Positions 26,968 through 40,349 of a stretch of DNA of 64,000 nt are shown in pieces; position 1 is the stretch's first letter; every line of letters starts with the position of its first letter. The stretch comes from Sphagnum compactum (taxonomy: Eukaryota; Bryophyta; Sphagnopsida; Sphagnales), in the NCBI GenBank assembly GCA_965153455.1, contig OZ234495.1, positions 18,224,875 through 18,288,874 on the forward strand. Direction: 5' to 3'. Made by a program: the position numbers and the translations under genes. The notes below the pieces were generated by a model. That model was not told the origin of the DNA. It saw nothing but the letters and a program-made list of their open reading frames with translations, and searched no databases.

Positions 26968-27978
26968 CAACAAAGAGACAAATCTTTGCCCCCGAGTGTA
27001 CGTAGGTCAAATTCTCCAAACTCGACCCCCTTTGAAAATTTGGCTAATTTCTCTTGTGGATGAATCGGCAACCTCGAAGACTGGAATCAAATCAGAAAGC
27101 TGAGCTTGAGTGATTAGATAATGATGAACTAGATGTAAAATCAACCAATTTATAGTGCTTGATGCGAAATGCTGTAGTCTCCAAGGGGATGTCCGCGGAA
27201 GTTGTGCAAACAAGGGTCTGCGGTCGATCACGTCGGACGCGCGCAACACGGACGTAAGTAACGCAGAAGCAGCAGCAACACCTCCACCGCAACTCCCTAC
27301 ACAACACGCTTCCAACTTCCAAGTTCCAGTCTTTTTTTTTCTTTTTCAAATTTGTGAGGGAGGTGGGGTCGGTCATCATTCACAAGAGGATTTAGCCAAA
27401 TTTGGCTACAGGTCGAGAACAAAGTAAAAAAGTTTTAAGAATCGTGCTACATTTTGGTGACATGGTAGAACCTATTGTGAACATATGGCGATTTCAAAAC
27501 AAATCCTCATAATGTGGCGACTTTGAGACGTTGTATCGCCTTTTTTTTTTTTTTTTTTTTCCAAAAACACACTGAACTTCCAACGTTGACGTTATCGTTC
27601 CACGGCCCTTGCAACCGCCCGCACCCTGGCGGGTAAGAGCTAGGAATCTTCCGTGTGTGCGGCGGGTATTATGTGCCAGTGGATAGAGTAAATGTATCTG
27701 ATCTCTCTAAAAGTTACGTTAGCTGGGTGGTTAAAGAAGTGTTTATTATAACACTCTCATTACACCATGCTCTCTCCAGAGTCCAGACTACCTAGTTGAA
27801 TTATGATCGCTATTATTGGCCTTCAGTATTGGAGGATTGGTTTGGTTCATGACAACTTGCAACATGGCTTGCGTTTTCAACTTCAAATTTTATGTTTTTT
27901 TCTTGGGTAATGTTACACTTATTTTTATTGAATTATGAGCTTACTTTGTATGTATTGAGACAATGTTTATATAAAAAA
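26787..27978 (-). promoter_or_regulatory. ASR-A promoter and leader
   Basis: TATAAATT (minus; 27147-27155) lies 369 bp upstream of the ATG, in a block conserved in all four copies. An ACGTG core, the minimal ABA-response element, occurs at 27229-27233. The leader carries a (TC/GA)21 microsatellite at 26923-26964. Homology to copy B upstream DNA continues to about 27978. Confidence 0.55.
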
Positions 27979-30900
27979 ACATAATAAACAACTTGATCTG
28001 TTGTAATGTGACTCTCCCACAATGTTCTCTACCCATCACCTCTCAACTTAAGAGAGGTGAAAGTACCTACAATCGACATACTTCCAACATTGACCAATGT
28101 GTGTTATACACAATGGCATTGCCATTCATTTAATATCAAGAATGGATATTATAAGGTAAATTGGTGATAATTAGGGGAAAAATAAAAAATAAAAAATGCA
28201 CATCATAATGATGTTGTAAAAGAGAATTTGTCATGATTGTTATTTTCATTTTTTAACGTCACATTAGTTATGAGGAACCCAAAAGGGATCTCACAATAAA
28301 TGGCAACAATTTCTAGGAACCTATTTAAACATTAAAAGAATTGCTACCAAACCAAAACCAACAAAAAAATGTCACAAGATGATTTATAATTTTTGGAAAT
28401 CTAATGACATTTTTCTCAAAAGAAAGTGATCAAATATTCCCTTTTCATTTATATATTTTACATCTGTGCAAAATTCATGTTTAGCAAGGATATTTAGTGG
28501 GTATCTTGGACTAGTCAGAATTCCAAACAAAATTAGTTATTCATTTTAATTTTAAGCTAACTAGACTTTCTATGTAAGACATTTAAATCTTATGGATTGT
28601 ATATAGGGGACAATTTTGTATATAAGTTTTGTGATATAGATTGGATGTACATAGATAGCTAATAATTAGTAGTGTTTGGGGTTTGGGGGAGCTTCACAAC
28701 TTTTAAGGTTATTCAACCCAAAATTTGTTTCATCTTTAAGTTGGTTAGTGTGCAAAATGTGCACTTGTTCTAGGCGTCTCTTTGTGGATTTGAAAATGAC
28801 ACAGGGGGAAGGGCAAAGGTCATAACAAAGTGAAGGGAAAGACATAGGTCAACCTATTGCTATTAAGGAGAAGAAATGAGGAGGATGGTGAGAAGCGGGA
28901 AGGAACATATACATGCATGGAAGATGGTGAGATGGAGGAGAGGAGAAAAACCCAAGGGGGGAGGGTTTTTTTTGTCATTATCTCAACCTTGGGAAAAGGA
29001 AATAAAACATTGAGGAAGGAGGTTCTGGGAATGTTAAGCACTTGTTGAGTTGTTGCCATGGTGTGGATTGTTGGAGATTAAAATGCACCTTAGTTTTAGT
29101 TAAAGCTTCATGAAAGCCATAAAAGGGAAGATAATTTGGATAACATGATCACAACTAAGAACAAGAAGGGAAGGTTGAATTGTAATGGATATGGATGCAT
29201 AAATGGCGATGAATGAGAATTCGTTCAAAATCAGAATTTTCCAAAGCTTGCTAAGAATCCACATAATAGAACCTTTGGTAAAATTGCCAAGGATAGGGAA
29301 ATGGACCCATCAGCAGTTTAAACAAATAGTTATCCTTAATATTCAATGGTTAATATGCTCAACATTTCAAAAAAAGAAACAAAGACCTATCATGACATGT
29401 GTATTTGAATGTTTTCAATCACATCGTCACATTTTGAAAGAATTTCATGACTTTTTGTATATGATGGGTGTTTGTAATCATTTAGTTAGTTTCATATTTA
29501 GTTTTATGCGTTATGGATTGGTGACATAGTCACTTAAGGCTAGGTGCACATTTGAGGAGGTGGTGGAGAACAAAAAATGTTAAAAGATGAATGTGAATCA
29601 TTTTACAACTTAAATTAGGACGAGATCATTTCACCTAATTTCTAGGTGCCAAAATCTCTTGAGGCTATTACAATTTATAATGATTCCCAACATAATATAT
29701 GGCCAATAAAAGGAGTGTTATCTTTTATTTAAATAATCAAATCAATCAACCTAATCAAGTCTTGTGATAAAACAATGCAGCTATGTGCAATGTGTCACAT
29801 AAACACCCAAATGAAACTCATTAGGGATATTTAGTGTCTTTCACCAAATATAACCCATAATCAAGCTAATGGAAACTTTTGACATTGATACTTGATTTTA
29901 GTGACATTAGATATCCAATCCTTATAGAGGGACTAAATTTCACATGGGTCAAAGATAAGTAGGTTAATTCACAAAACACTTGCAACCTAAAATTAGTGTT
30001 CATCAATGATGGATGGAGTAATAAAAAATCATTTTATTCGATAAGTCATTTTTTGTTCTACAGGATGTTTCCTTTGTATAATCATGTTTTGTTTGTTGTG
30101 TCTATGTTTTGTAAGTTTTGAACAATGATGACATTGTTGTTAAATTGCATGTTGGCACTTGCTTTACTGTTAAATTTTGTGTGTAGATTTTTCTTTTGTG
30201 AATTTTTTTTCTTGATGGAGACGTGTAATGGAAAGTTGGTGGTTGGTTATACAAATGTGGTGGTCACAAGAAGGTAGATCTAATGATGAATTTAAAAAGA
30301 GCGTTGTGAAGCTAAGGAAGTAGATTTTTCAAGAACAAAACTAAATTCTATGTGCTTTGTGATTTCGACGTGCTGTTTTCAAAATTGCAAGTAGAGGATA
30401 TGTCTCTAAAATAAACTATAATGCAATTTAGAACTAATTAGATCCTTCGACTTTATTTATATTATGTTACTAGAACCTAAGAGTTTTTTAACAATGTTCA
30501 TTAAAAAATATTTGGTGTGGTGGTTAGGAAGTGATGAAGAATTTAAGGATATGGAAAAGACTAAGACATTGGCTAGATGTTGGGGTGTTTAAGAAATGTG
30601 CGAGTGATTTGTCAAAGATCTGTCACTAAATTATTTATGGGTTATGACAATATTTGTGTGTTGTTTTTTCAAAGCCAAGGTCATTGTGGTTGAAGAGGTT
30701 GTTTTGAGAAGTTGGGCATAGAAGCATCTAGCATCATCAAATGGATTTTCATGAGAAAGTATGTTGTGTAAGTTGTACCATGTAATTAAATTTCTAGGGT
30801 CAATGTTTAAAGCAAATGGGTAGGAAGGGTTAATTTGTTTTAGCCCAATTTTGGTGATCCATAATGTTTTCCATGAAGGATATGATCACCACCACCTAAA

Positions 30901-33430
30901 ATATCGACTTATTTAGGGCTACAAGTTTATAAAAAACATAGAACTTGGAATCTGCTCATATTATCATCAATGTATGGATAAGGATTTTGTTCATGTTTTC
31001 ATTGTGTATATGTAAGGGCTCATTACTTCTAGATTTTTTACTATTTCATGTAGGTCCTAATTATAAAAAGGAAAATAACATGTGCAAAGTGGTTCAAGCA
31101 AGATAAAATGAACCAAAAAAATAGGTATCAAAATGCAAAAATTGAAGTCTTCCTGTAAATCAACTCCAAAGTGCACTTATTCAAATTCAATTTTTTTGGT
31201 ACACTCCATCTCAACAATAGTTGCCATTGATTTCCAAACTTGAAATGAAATAATTATGTTTTTCATGGTGCTTCTAAAGGGGTCAATGCAAACTAGAGTG
31301 GACTAATTTTTAATAAGAGGCATTTTAATAATATTTTTTTGTAACATATTTTGATCGTGACAACAATGTCACATTGTTGGATGCCCATGTTTGAGGTTTA
31401 AAGAATCATCTTTTTCAAAAGTAACTAGTGGTTAATCTTTAATACAATGTTTGTGAATTTTTTTTTACAAAATTCATGTTGCAATAGACCTCATTGTTTT
31501 CTTTTGATTTTGGTGTTCCTAAAATTCCTCGAAATTTTCATGTCATTGAAATGGTCTGGATACCTTTATTTTGAATTACTTGTGACATTTATCAATTTGG
31601 AGATTGCTTGATGAATGGACTTAATATTACAAGTTCATAATTATGGAACTAATCCATTTACAAGTTGTTTATGTATTGTTACATAGAAGGTCACACACAT
31701 TAAAAAGTCCCCCATTTGGTGCACATTAATTTTTGAATAATAAAATATCCACCTAACTAGATTACATACAAATCATATATTTGAATCCTTTTTTATAAAA
31801 TTCAAAAAACATTTGACATGGGACACATTATCATCCAAGGGGTGTAGAAAATTTTGACATGTTACGTAAGATGTGGGTCAATTTAGCTTTTAACTTTTAA
31901 GGGAAGGAATTCCAACTTGGATTGTTGGGTTTTTTTTTTTTTTTTTTTTAAATCAAATACTTGAGGTTGTTTTGCAAGTAAATGTATATTTCTTATATTG
32001 ATGTAAATGTGGGGAATGTTTTAGACGTGTTAATCATGTCCACAACTTATATGTTTTCATTGTGATTTTTATTCACACTCTTTAATATATGATGATAATG
32101 GGGGGATATTCTTGGTTAATTTTAAAGTTCAAATGGAATGGACAAAAAGTTATGAGATGTTAAAAGCAAGATGGAGACCCCATGAACTCAAAAATCTACT
32201 TTCGACCTATTGTTGCATCATCTTGTGGTAGACATGGTAATATTGATTGAGTTTGATTCATGTTTATAAGAACATTAATAACATTGCCATGCATCGTATA
32301 TTGCCCATACCCATACAACTTATAAATTTGAGCAAAAACAAGACATGATGAAATAATATGTTCTTTTAATTGTGTTAATTTTTGGACCAATGGAATGATT
32401 TTGTTTTTGAAAATTCTATTCAATACTTGACATAAAGCAGAATTATTTTCGTTGATATTATGTAAACAACTTGTACATATGTATGATGTGTAACTAGGTT
32501 CTATTTTAATTTGAAAGTATGTAAAAAACTGTTGTGATTATAATTTGATTTGTTTGAGAAACATTTAAGTTCTTTTTAAAAACATGACTTTTAACAACTA
32601 AAACATAAAATTATGGGAACATTTTGGATTTGTTTATTATAAATGTTAATGTATATTGATATTGCTAATATGTCAATTAATGTAGAGCCAAATTTTCATT
32701 CCAATAGAAAATGTGAATTTGGTTATGAGAATTGAATATGAAGTTTTCGCATCATTAATTCCGTAAAAGATGGAAAATCATCCAAATTTATGTGAACTTT
32801 GGGATCATTCATTTGAAAAATAATTGAATATCAAGATAGACCATTAACATATTCAATTGGCTCAAAATGTTGAAAGCTATAAACTATACATAATGGGATA
32901 GATTGAAAATTCATTCCACATTGAAACATAATGCGTTTTGAATTCTATTCCAAATATAAATTAGCCTTTGTAAAATACTCAGTTATCCAAAATATTGCAT
33001 TGAAATCTCCTCACAAACCTCCCATTGTAGCACATAATGTCATTTTTGTCACATACTGATGTTCATTTGCGACCATACCTTGATGTAAATCAAACAAAAA
33101 ACTTGGATTTAATTTTTTGAATATAACATTGATGGTTTTTTTTGTATTCAATAATAAACATTGATTTAATGTGCCATGTTATTTTGCCTCAATTGAGGAT
33201 AGGACAAATGAGTATCTAATAAATAAGATTTAGAATAAAAAAATAGTTGCATATTTCATATTGTATGTTGAAATCAAACAAAAATCATATGAATACATTA
33301 CATGTTCAAATGATGAATCAACAAGATTTGATAAAGTTGTTTCCATTATTATGAACTTCAATTAAAAATTCGAATATATAAATAATAAAAATCACCTTCC
33401 TCACACATACACATTAAAAAAACCATGGAA
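27979..33430. other. AT-rich intergenic DNA, no gene seen
   Basis: More than 5 kb without supported coding sequence. Open frames at 28820-29059 and 29203-29529 are short and unrecognised. A long T tract lies near 31930-31950. A few purine-rich stretches occur at 28800-29000. Confidence 0.45.
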
Positions 33431-33439
33431 TTAATGATT

Positions 33440-34060
33440 CATTAGAAGACTATTTACATTGAATTTAAGACAAATACTACTTGGATTGAAAAAATATTTA
33501 TAATGAAAAAACTCTTTATATTGAAAAAACATTTATATAAAAAATTGATTGTATTGAGAAACTACTTGTATTAAAAATGAATTGTATTTAAAAACTACTT
33601 GGATTCAAAAATTAATTGGATGGAAAAGTACTTGTACCAAAAACCTATTTGGATTCAAATATTGATTGGATGGAAAAACTATTTATATTGAAAAATTGTT
33701 TTGATTAAAAAACTAATTAAATTTAAAAAACTACTTGTATTGAAAAACTATTTAGATTCAAAAATGAATCGGATGGGGAAAAATTACATGTATTGAAAAA
33801 CTATTTGGATTCAAAAATTGATTGAATGGAAAAACTATTTATACTGAAAAGCTATTTGGATTCAAAAATTTATTGGATGGAAAAACTACTTGTACTAGAA
33901 AACTACTTGGATTGAAAAATTATTTGTTTCAAAAAATTGCTTGTGTTGAAAAAATGCTTGCATGGAAAAACTTATTATATTGAAAATTTTCTTACATTGA
34001 AAAACTATTGGTACTTAGAATGACTTGCATTGAAAAATCGCTTCAAACATCCAAAAAGAA
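33440..34060. repeat. degenerate minisatellite (AAAAACTACTTGTATTG type)
   Basis: About 600 bp of an 18-20 bp word, variants of GAAAAACTATTTGTATT, GGATTCAAAAATTGATT and GGATGGAAAAACTATT. The three variants tend to follow one another, suggesting a higher-order unit of about 55-58 bp. Confidence 0.7.
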
Positions 34061-34779
34061 GAAAACACAAAAAATATGGTATATGAAATTTTCACGTATA
34101 TGTACAATATTTGTATATGAAATGTAATTATAGGAAGATTGCACAAAAAATATTATAAAAAATCATAATGTTTAAAATGATTTTTGTTTAAAAACTTATT
34201 TCAACTCATCAAAGTGAAGCTTGCATTTCATATTACACTAAACATTGTCATTACAACTAATTGCAAAAGGAACAATCAACCCCTCAACACCCAAATTTCT
34301 TTCTATTTTTTGGGATAAATTGTTCTATGTCTTTTTGAAAACCAACAAGGATCTGCATGACAATTGAAATTTACAACAAACACGAATTGAAACTAGGGGT
34401 TCAACTTGTTTTGGATGAGCCAAATTCAAAAATTCAAATTCTTGTCATATGCACAATTGCTTCAAGCCATTTTCCCTTAATGGTCAATAATATAAATAAT
34501 CATTGGTTGTAGTGGAACGTAAACAAAGACCTGATTTATGAACTTTTGATTTTGACCAACAAGCATTACAATGAACATTACCTATTGAGCAAATGATGAC
34601 ATCTAGTACATGACAATTTTCACACTTTTTGGAATGGAGGTATAGTTGGGTTAGATATGGACAACACCCTGGTCACCTAATTTTTTTTAAAAAAATGTTA
34701 AAACAAAAAAAATGAAGAATGTGAAAAAAAAATGTTTCGTAAAAATTTATTAAAAAAAACTAATGAAAATAAATATAGG
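34061..34779. other. AT-rich DNA, nothing recognised
   Basis: No ORF or repeat that can be supported. Confidence 0.4.
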
Positions 34780-35290
34780 AAGACATAATCACGCCATTTG
34801 GTTGTAATTTTTTTTTAAATGATTTTTTTCCCCTTGGGAGGGACACAATCGAGTGGCCACCTGATTGTTTTTTTTGTTCAAGAATTATTTTTTGCTTATA
34901 AACACAACTAGGTGGGCACGTAATTGGGCCTTAAGGACATAACCGAATGGGCATCCATTTATTTTTTAAGGTGCAATCTGGTGGCCACCTAATTGTATTT
35001 TTGTAAAAATGAAATTTTTTCCTTAAGTACACAATCATGTGGGCACCTAATTGGGCCCTACAAACACAACCAAGTGGCCACTTGATTATGTCCTTGAGGT
35101 GTGATCCAATGGTTAGGATGTTTTTTTCCTCTAGGGACAAAATCGAATGGCCACCTAGTTGTGTCCTTAAGGTGCAATTGGGTGGGCATCTAATTGTTAA
35201 AAAATCAGAAAACTAAAAAGAAAGTTTTTTTCCCCTTGGGACATAATTCTGGATGGGCACCTAATTGGGCCCAATTGGGTGCCCATTCAG
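34780..35290. repeat. degenerate minisatellite (GGTGGGCACCTAATTGGGCCC type)
   Basis: A unit of about 50-65 bp recurs, containing AGTGGCCACCTGATTG or GGGTGGGCATCTAATTG, a T-rich run and CCTTAAGG(T/A)CACAA. Copies are diverged; five to eight can be counted by eye. The words GTGGCCAC and GGGCCC are palindromic. Confidence 0.6.
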
Positions 35291-35648
35291 TAAATAATTA
35301 CATATTATAATAATAATAAATGATTCAAAATTATTTAAATGTAATATTTTAACATTATTATTATTATTTTAGTATAAATGACCTACATATGAACATTTGG
35401 CACCATCAACTCATAAATATTTGAATTTGAGAAAAAAATTCAAAATGCTTTTGAGGAAAATGATAAGAAAGGAATTTATTTTTTAGTGTAAGTCGAATAT
35501 TTATAGTTTGTTGTGCAACTTCAGAAAAAGAGTTTGAATAGCCTCATTAATAACCTTTGTGAGAATTGTGTATTATTATGCTCTGAAATATTGATCTTTT
35601 TTGCATGTTCTTGCCACATTTTTTATCAAAATCATAGCACATTAGCCT

Positions 35649-36264
35649 CCATTGTATGCTTCAAGAAGTTGTTCATATTCTATTTTGAAATTATTACCAA
35701 GAACAAGAACATTTTGGTCAAATTCACCTTTTCCATCTGCAATCAATAATTGATTTTCACCTTTGTTATTCCTTCCTCCCTTTACACCAACAATGATGAA
35801 GGAAATAGTAGCAAGGCTCCAACTTTGAAGAGAACTTCTGATTTTTCTAATGAAATCCATGTGAAAAAACATGAGAACCAATTTGAGTTCAAAAACAGTT
35901 TTTGATTACACAATGGTCATCAATTCAATTATAATGACAGCATGGATGTTGCCTTTCTCAAAACCCCTTTTGAACTTTGACTCAATGTTGAAATTTTTGA
36001 CCCACATAAACATGCCTTTTTGCAAATACTAGACATATCTATTTGAGGTGATTTGACCTTGAGAGAGATTGGGGTTAGAACTACCTTGTCTAACAAATCA
36101 CAATGCAAATATGCATAGTCTAGATTTTCCATGTTTCTATTTGCAATTCGATCAAAGGTGCCATGCCTATTAACCACCTTTGCTTTAAACACAACATTTT
36201 TAACACCACAATACAAATCATCCACCACAACAACTAATCAAACTTCTTTCACTAGAACAACAAC
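35649..36264 (-). pseudogene. unidentified coding-like fragment, A/B spacer copy
   Basis: On the minus strand two frames read as protein-like text, VVDDLYCGVKNVVFKAKVVNRHG (about 36226-36160) and FIIVGVKGG...GENQLLIADGKGEFDQN...KIEYEQLLEAY (35881-35649), but in different frames with stops between. The same sequence occurs at 54706-55414, also minus, with its own frame breaks. I recognise no family. The two copies share the ending LLEAYNGG. The retrotransposon is inserted into this segment at 36264, and homology resumes at 42231. It could be a captured gene or part of a transposon; noncoding repeat is not excluded. Confidence 0.45.
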
Positions 36265-36494
36265 TGTTATGGACCGACTACAAACAAGTGGAGAATTACA
36301 AGACAAGACAAGCTTTATTGATCCATCAACTGGTGTTGATCTGCTAAAGGGTTGTTCCCCAGACTATCTCCTTTTATAACCCTGAGCCATACTAGTCCCA
36401 AAATATCCTAGGCCATGATATTGCCAAAAGTATCCCAAAATATCCTAGGACATGACATTGCCAAAAGTATCCAAAAATATCCTAGGCCATGACA
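36265..36494 (-). repeat. 3' LTR, 230 bp
   Basis: Begins TGTCATGG next to the polypurine tract and ends CCATAACA at the target duplication. It differs from the 5' LTR by two substitutions and by one extra 37-bp unit (36458-36494) of the CCTAGGATATT...TTTGGCAATGTCATG repeat at its start. Confidence 0.92.
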
Positions 36495-36510
36495 TTATCC
36501 TCTCCTCAAG
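36495..36510 (-). other. polypurine tract overlapping the pol stop
   Basis: The minus-strand sequence CTTGAGGAGAGGATAA directly abuts the 3' LTR (TGTCATGG). The purine run primes plus-strand DNA synthesis. The final pol stop TAA (36495-36497) is its last three bases, so coding runs up to the LTR edge. Confidence 0.8.
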
Positions 36511-39500
36511 CGACATCTTCTAGATGGAGCCGGTTTGTTAGGATATCGTTGGTGAAACCGATTAACTAAGTCTTGGGCATGAACTAGGTTTCCAGCAGGC
36601 TCCCAAGTAGCTTCAGAAGGAGGATAACCTCGCCAAAAGACAAGGTACAGGAGCTTTCCACGAATCTTCTTGGAGTCCAAGACCTCCTGAACTTCAAACT
36701 CTTATTGGCCTTCAATTTCGACTGGAGCTGGGGGTTCTTGATGACGTTCTGGGATCGGGTTTTCATGATAGGGCTCAAGCAGAAAGACATGGAAAACATT
36801 GTGGATTTTGAACTGGGGTGGAAGCTCCAACTGGCAAGCCACTAGACCAACCAATTTGGCGATTTTGAAAGGTCCGAGGCGCTTGTAATCCAACTTGGCA
36901 CATGGGCGAGTGGTAGCAATGTTCTTTCTGAGAAGCCAGACCTTGTCTCCAACCTTGAAGTTTGGATGGTCCTTGCGTCGGCGGTCTGCTTGCTTCTTTT
37001 GCCACTCCTGTGTTAGCTTGAGGTTTGCCATAAGGTTCTGTTGAACCTGTCCAAGCCTCGTGGCCCTTTCTTCAGCCGAGGGGTTTACGGAGTCTCCAGG
37101 AATTTCAAGGCTGAACCTGGGATGAAAACCGTAATTGGCAAAGAATGGACTGATCCCGGTCGATGCATGTGTTGTGTTATTATAAGCAAACTCTGCTTGA
37201 GATAGTAGGTCCAGCCAGTCGTCCTGTTGGTAGTTCACAGTGCAGCGAAAGTATTGCTCGAGTGTCTGGTTTGTCCGTTCGGTTTGTCCATCTGTCTCAG
37301 GGTGGAAAGCTGAAGATAGCCGAATGTCAACTCCAAGAAGCTCGAATAGACGATGCCAGAACTTGGATGCAAATTGAGGACCTCTGTCGGACACAATTTC
37401 CTCGGGGAGTCCATGCAGTCGGACGATCCCGTCCAGAATTAACTGAGCTGTCTCTTCTGCCGTGATTGACTTGGAACAAGGGGTGAAATGGGCCATTTTG
37501 GTGAGTCGATCGACCACAACCAGTATTGAATTCTTGGTTCTGACAGTAGGGGGGTCCGTGATGAAGTCCATTGCAATAGATCCCCAAGGTCGGCTAGGAA
37601 TCGAGAGAGGCTGTAGGAGTCCAAACGGGCGATGCCTGGGAGCCTTGGATCGAGCACATGTATCACAAGACTTGACATACTCCCGTAGCATCTTGTTCAT
37701 TTTGGGCCACCAGTAAGTCCTTGACACTAGTTCGTGAGTCCGTGCCATTCCAAAGTGACCTGCCAGGGTGTTGTTGTGGCATTCCCTTAGGATTTTTAGG
37801 CGTATAGGTCCTTCGGGTACATAAATCAGGTTATTTCGAAGGAGAAGTCCGTCTTGCTGCTCAAATTGATCCAAGTCATCACGATTTGGGTTCCTTGGTC
37901 GTTCCTGGAGTTCCTTCTTGATGTTGGTAGCCCAGGTGTCTTCCTCAGTTGCTATCTTGATGTCCCTGACAAGGTATGAGTCTAGGAGGGTGCTGATTGT
38001 TGCTGCAACTCGAAATTGCTTGGGGTTGAGTAAAGTCTGGTTCTGCTGGCCGTAGGCCTCATCCCCCGCTCGAAGTTCATATTCTGAACGACGAGATAGC
38101 GCGTCAGCTTTCCCTTGCTGGGTGCCGGGTTGATACTGAATCTCAAAGTCGAAATCAGCTAGGAAGATAGACCAGCGTGCCTGGCAACGATTTAAGGTCC
38201 GAGTAGTTGAGAAATAAAGGAGATTCTTGTGATCTTTCAGAACTTGGACTCGATGTTGAGCTCCGGCAAGATACGGTCTCCATTGCTTGAATGCCGTGAT
38301 GATTGCCAAGAGTTCCTTATCGTAGACCTGGTAGTTGATTTCGGCACTGGTTAACTTCCGTGAATAGAAAGCAACTGGATGCAGCAACCCATCTATTCCA
38401 AATTGAGATAGAATAGCTCCCAAGGCAAAATCTGAAGCGTCCGTTTCCACAATGAATGGCTTGGTAGGATCGGGATGTATCAGGATGGGTGCAGAGGTGA
38501 ATGCCATCTTGAGAGTATCAAAAGCAACCTGGGCCGTTGGATTCCACGAGAAGGGCTTGTCTTTGCAAGTCAGGGTTATTAACGGTGTTGTGATCTTGGA
38601 ATAACATTTGATAAACCGACGATAGAAGTTGGCAAACCCTAGGAAGCGTTGAACGTCCTTGACCGAGGATGGAGTAGCCCAACACTGGATGGTCTCGACC
38701 TTTGACTTGTCCATGAAAATGCCATCTGGAGAGATCACGTAGCCGAGGAACGCCACTGAAGATTTGTCGAATTCACATTTTTCCAACTTGGCGTATAAGC
38801 CATGCTCCCGCAACGTCGCAAGCACCAATCGTACATGTTTATCGTGGGTTTCCTGGTCCTTGGAAAAAATTAAAATGTCATCCAAATAGACCACGACAAA
38901 TTCGTCCATGTAATCCCGGAAAATATTATTCATCAGATGCTGAAAGACTACGGGTGCATTGGTGAGGCCGAAGGGCATGACCGTGTATTCGAAGTGGCCA
39001 TAGCGTGTGCGGAAAGCTGTCTTCCATTCATCACCAGGGCGAATCCTGAGTAAGTTGTAGGCTCCACGGAGGTCAAGCTTGGTGAAGATCTTCCCGGTAC
39101 GTAGTCGATCTAGGAGACCTAAAATCAAGGGCAAAGGATATCGATTCTTTTTGGTTATCTTGTTGAGTCCACGATAATCCACACAAAGTCGAAGGGAGCC
39201 ATCCTTCTTCTTGACAAACAAAATTGGGGCGCCGGCTGGAGACTTGGAATGCTAAATGAACCCCTTGGCAAGATTTTCAGTAAGGTAATCACGCAGGGCT
39301 TGGAGTTCCGGTTCCGATAGGCCATAGATAGGACCAAAGGGTGGTGACTGTCCTTCTTCTAGATCAATCGGGCAGTCATATGGACTATGGGCGGGGAGCT
39401 GATCAGCATTAATCTTTTCAAAAACATCAACAAAGTCCTTGTACTTCTTGGGAAGTTTGACAAGTGTTGGTTCCGATTGGGGGTTTGTGGTGTTGGCTGG

Positions 39501-40349
39501 GTTGACATGGATGGCGAAGACTTGAAGATTCTTAGCAGCCCGATAGAAAGGGACAGCTCTATCAACGAAGATCTGGACAGGGTTGGTTTTTTGGGCAGAA
39601 TTCTTGACAAGATTCTTGACAGGACAAGGTTTCGTTCTGACCAATCGGGGGTTCTTGACTGCAGGATTTGACATAACAGACTTGATAAAACTGGAATTGG
39701 TTCCGACCCTCTTTGGGTTCTCGACCATAGGGTTCTTGGCAGGACTGGACAAAGTGTTTTTCTGAGCGTGGGGTTCTTGAGAGGTGCATCGTTGTGCGCT
39801 GAAGGTGAGGGTTCTAGATCGCCAATCAATGATAGGGTTGTGTGCTTCTAGCCAAGGCAGACCAAGGATGATGGGATGGTGAGGGGTGGAAATGATGTTG
39901 AGAACAATCTTCTCCGTGTGCTTGCCGATACAGAGTTCTAGAGGGGTTGTCTCGTGTGTGATTGCACCAAAAGCAATGGTTCTCCCATCAATAACCTCTA
40001 CCGGAACAGGGGTTGACTTCTTGACCACAGGGATGTTGTGTTGGACGACAAATGTTTGGTCGATGAAAGAAGAGGTGGCGCCGGAGTCCACCAAAGCTGA
40101 CACTTGTGGTATGTCTTCTGGAATACGAATGATGTCCACATACTGAGTGAAACTGGGACTGGGACCAACAGCGGAACAGGAGCCTTTGCAAAGGTGGTGT
40201 TGGGTGAGATCCAGTCGCACGGCTCCTATTATGACTGGATGTTCTTGTTTTCCAACTCCTGGGGAGTTTCCACAGCTTGTACCTGAAGTTTGACAAGCTT
40301 TTGAGGGCATTGACGAGCTATATGCCCTGGGTTGCCACAGTAAAGACAT
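36495..40349 (-). pseudogene. pol polyprotein: protease, RT, RNase H, integrase, chromodomain (two stops)
   Basis: One frame runs through the region with two in-frame stops: TAG at 39252-39254 just before the RT core, and TAA at 36702-36704 between the integrase and chromodomain. Order: aspartic protease (LVDSGATSSFID), RT (YLDDILIFS, with SPAGAPILFVKKKDG before it), RNase H (VETDASDFALG, YDKELLAI), zinc-binding HHCC (AGHFG...CDTC), integrase core D-D-E (MDFITD, SDRGPQF, HPETDGQTE), GPF module (RLGPFKIAKL) and chromodomain (KLLYLVFWRGYPPSEATWEP). Each stop is one base from a Gln codon (CAG, CAA), as after cytosine deamination. All catalytic blocks are otherwise whole. Pol lies in the -1 frame relative to gag, overlapping it by 121 nt, so frameshift expression or a gag-region mutation is implied. 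Confidence 0.9.

Noticed and set aside
33440-34060. CRISPR-like array
   Set aside because: Units are degenerate, without constant repeats and unique spacers, in plant nuclear DNA. It is a decayed minisatellite.
36495-36680. A separate small chromodomain gene
   Set aside because: It is in the same frame as pol, separated only by the TAA at 36702-36704, and lies inside the LTR element. It is the pol C-terminus.
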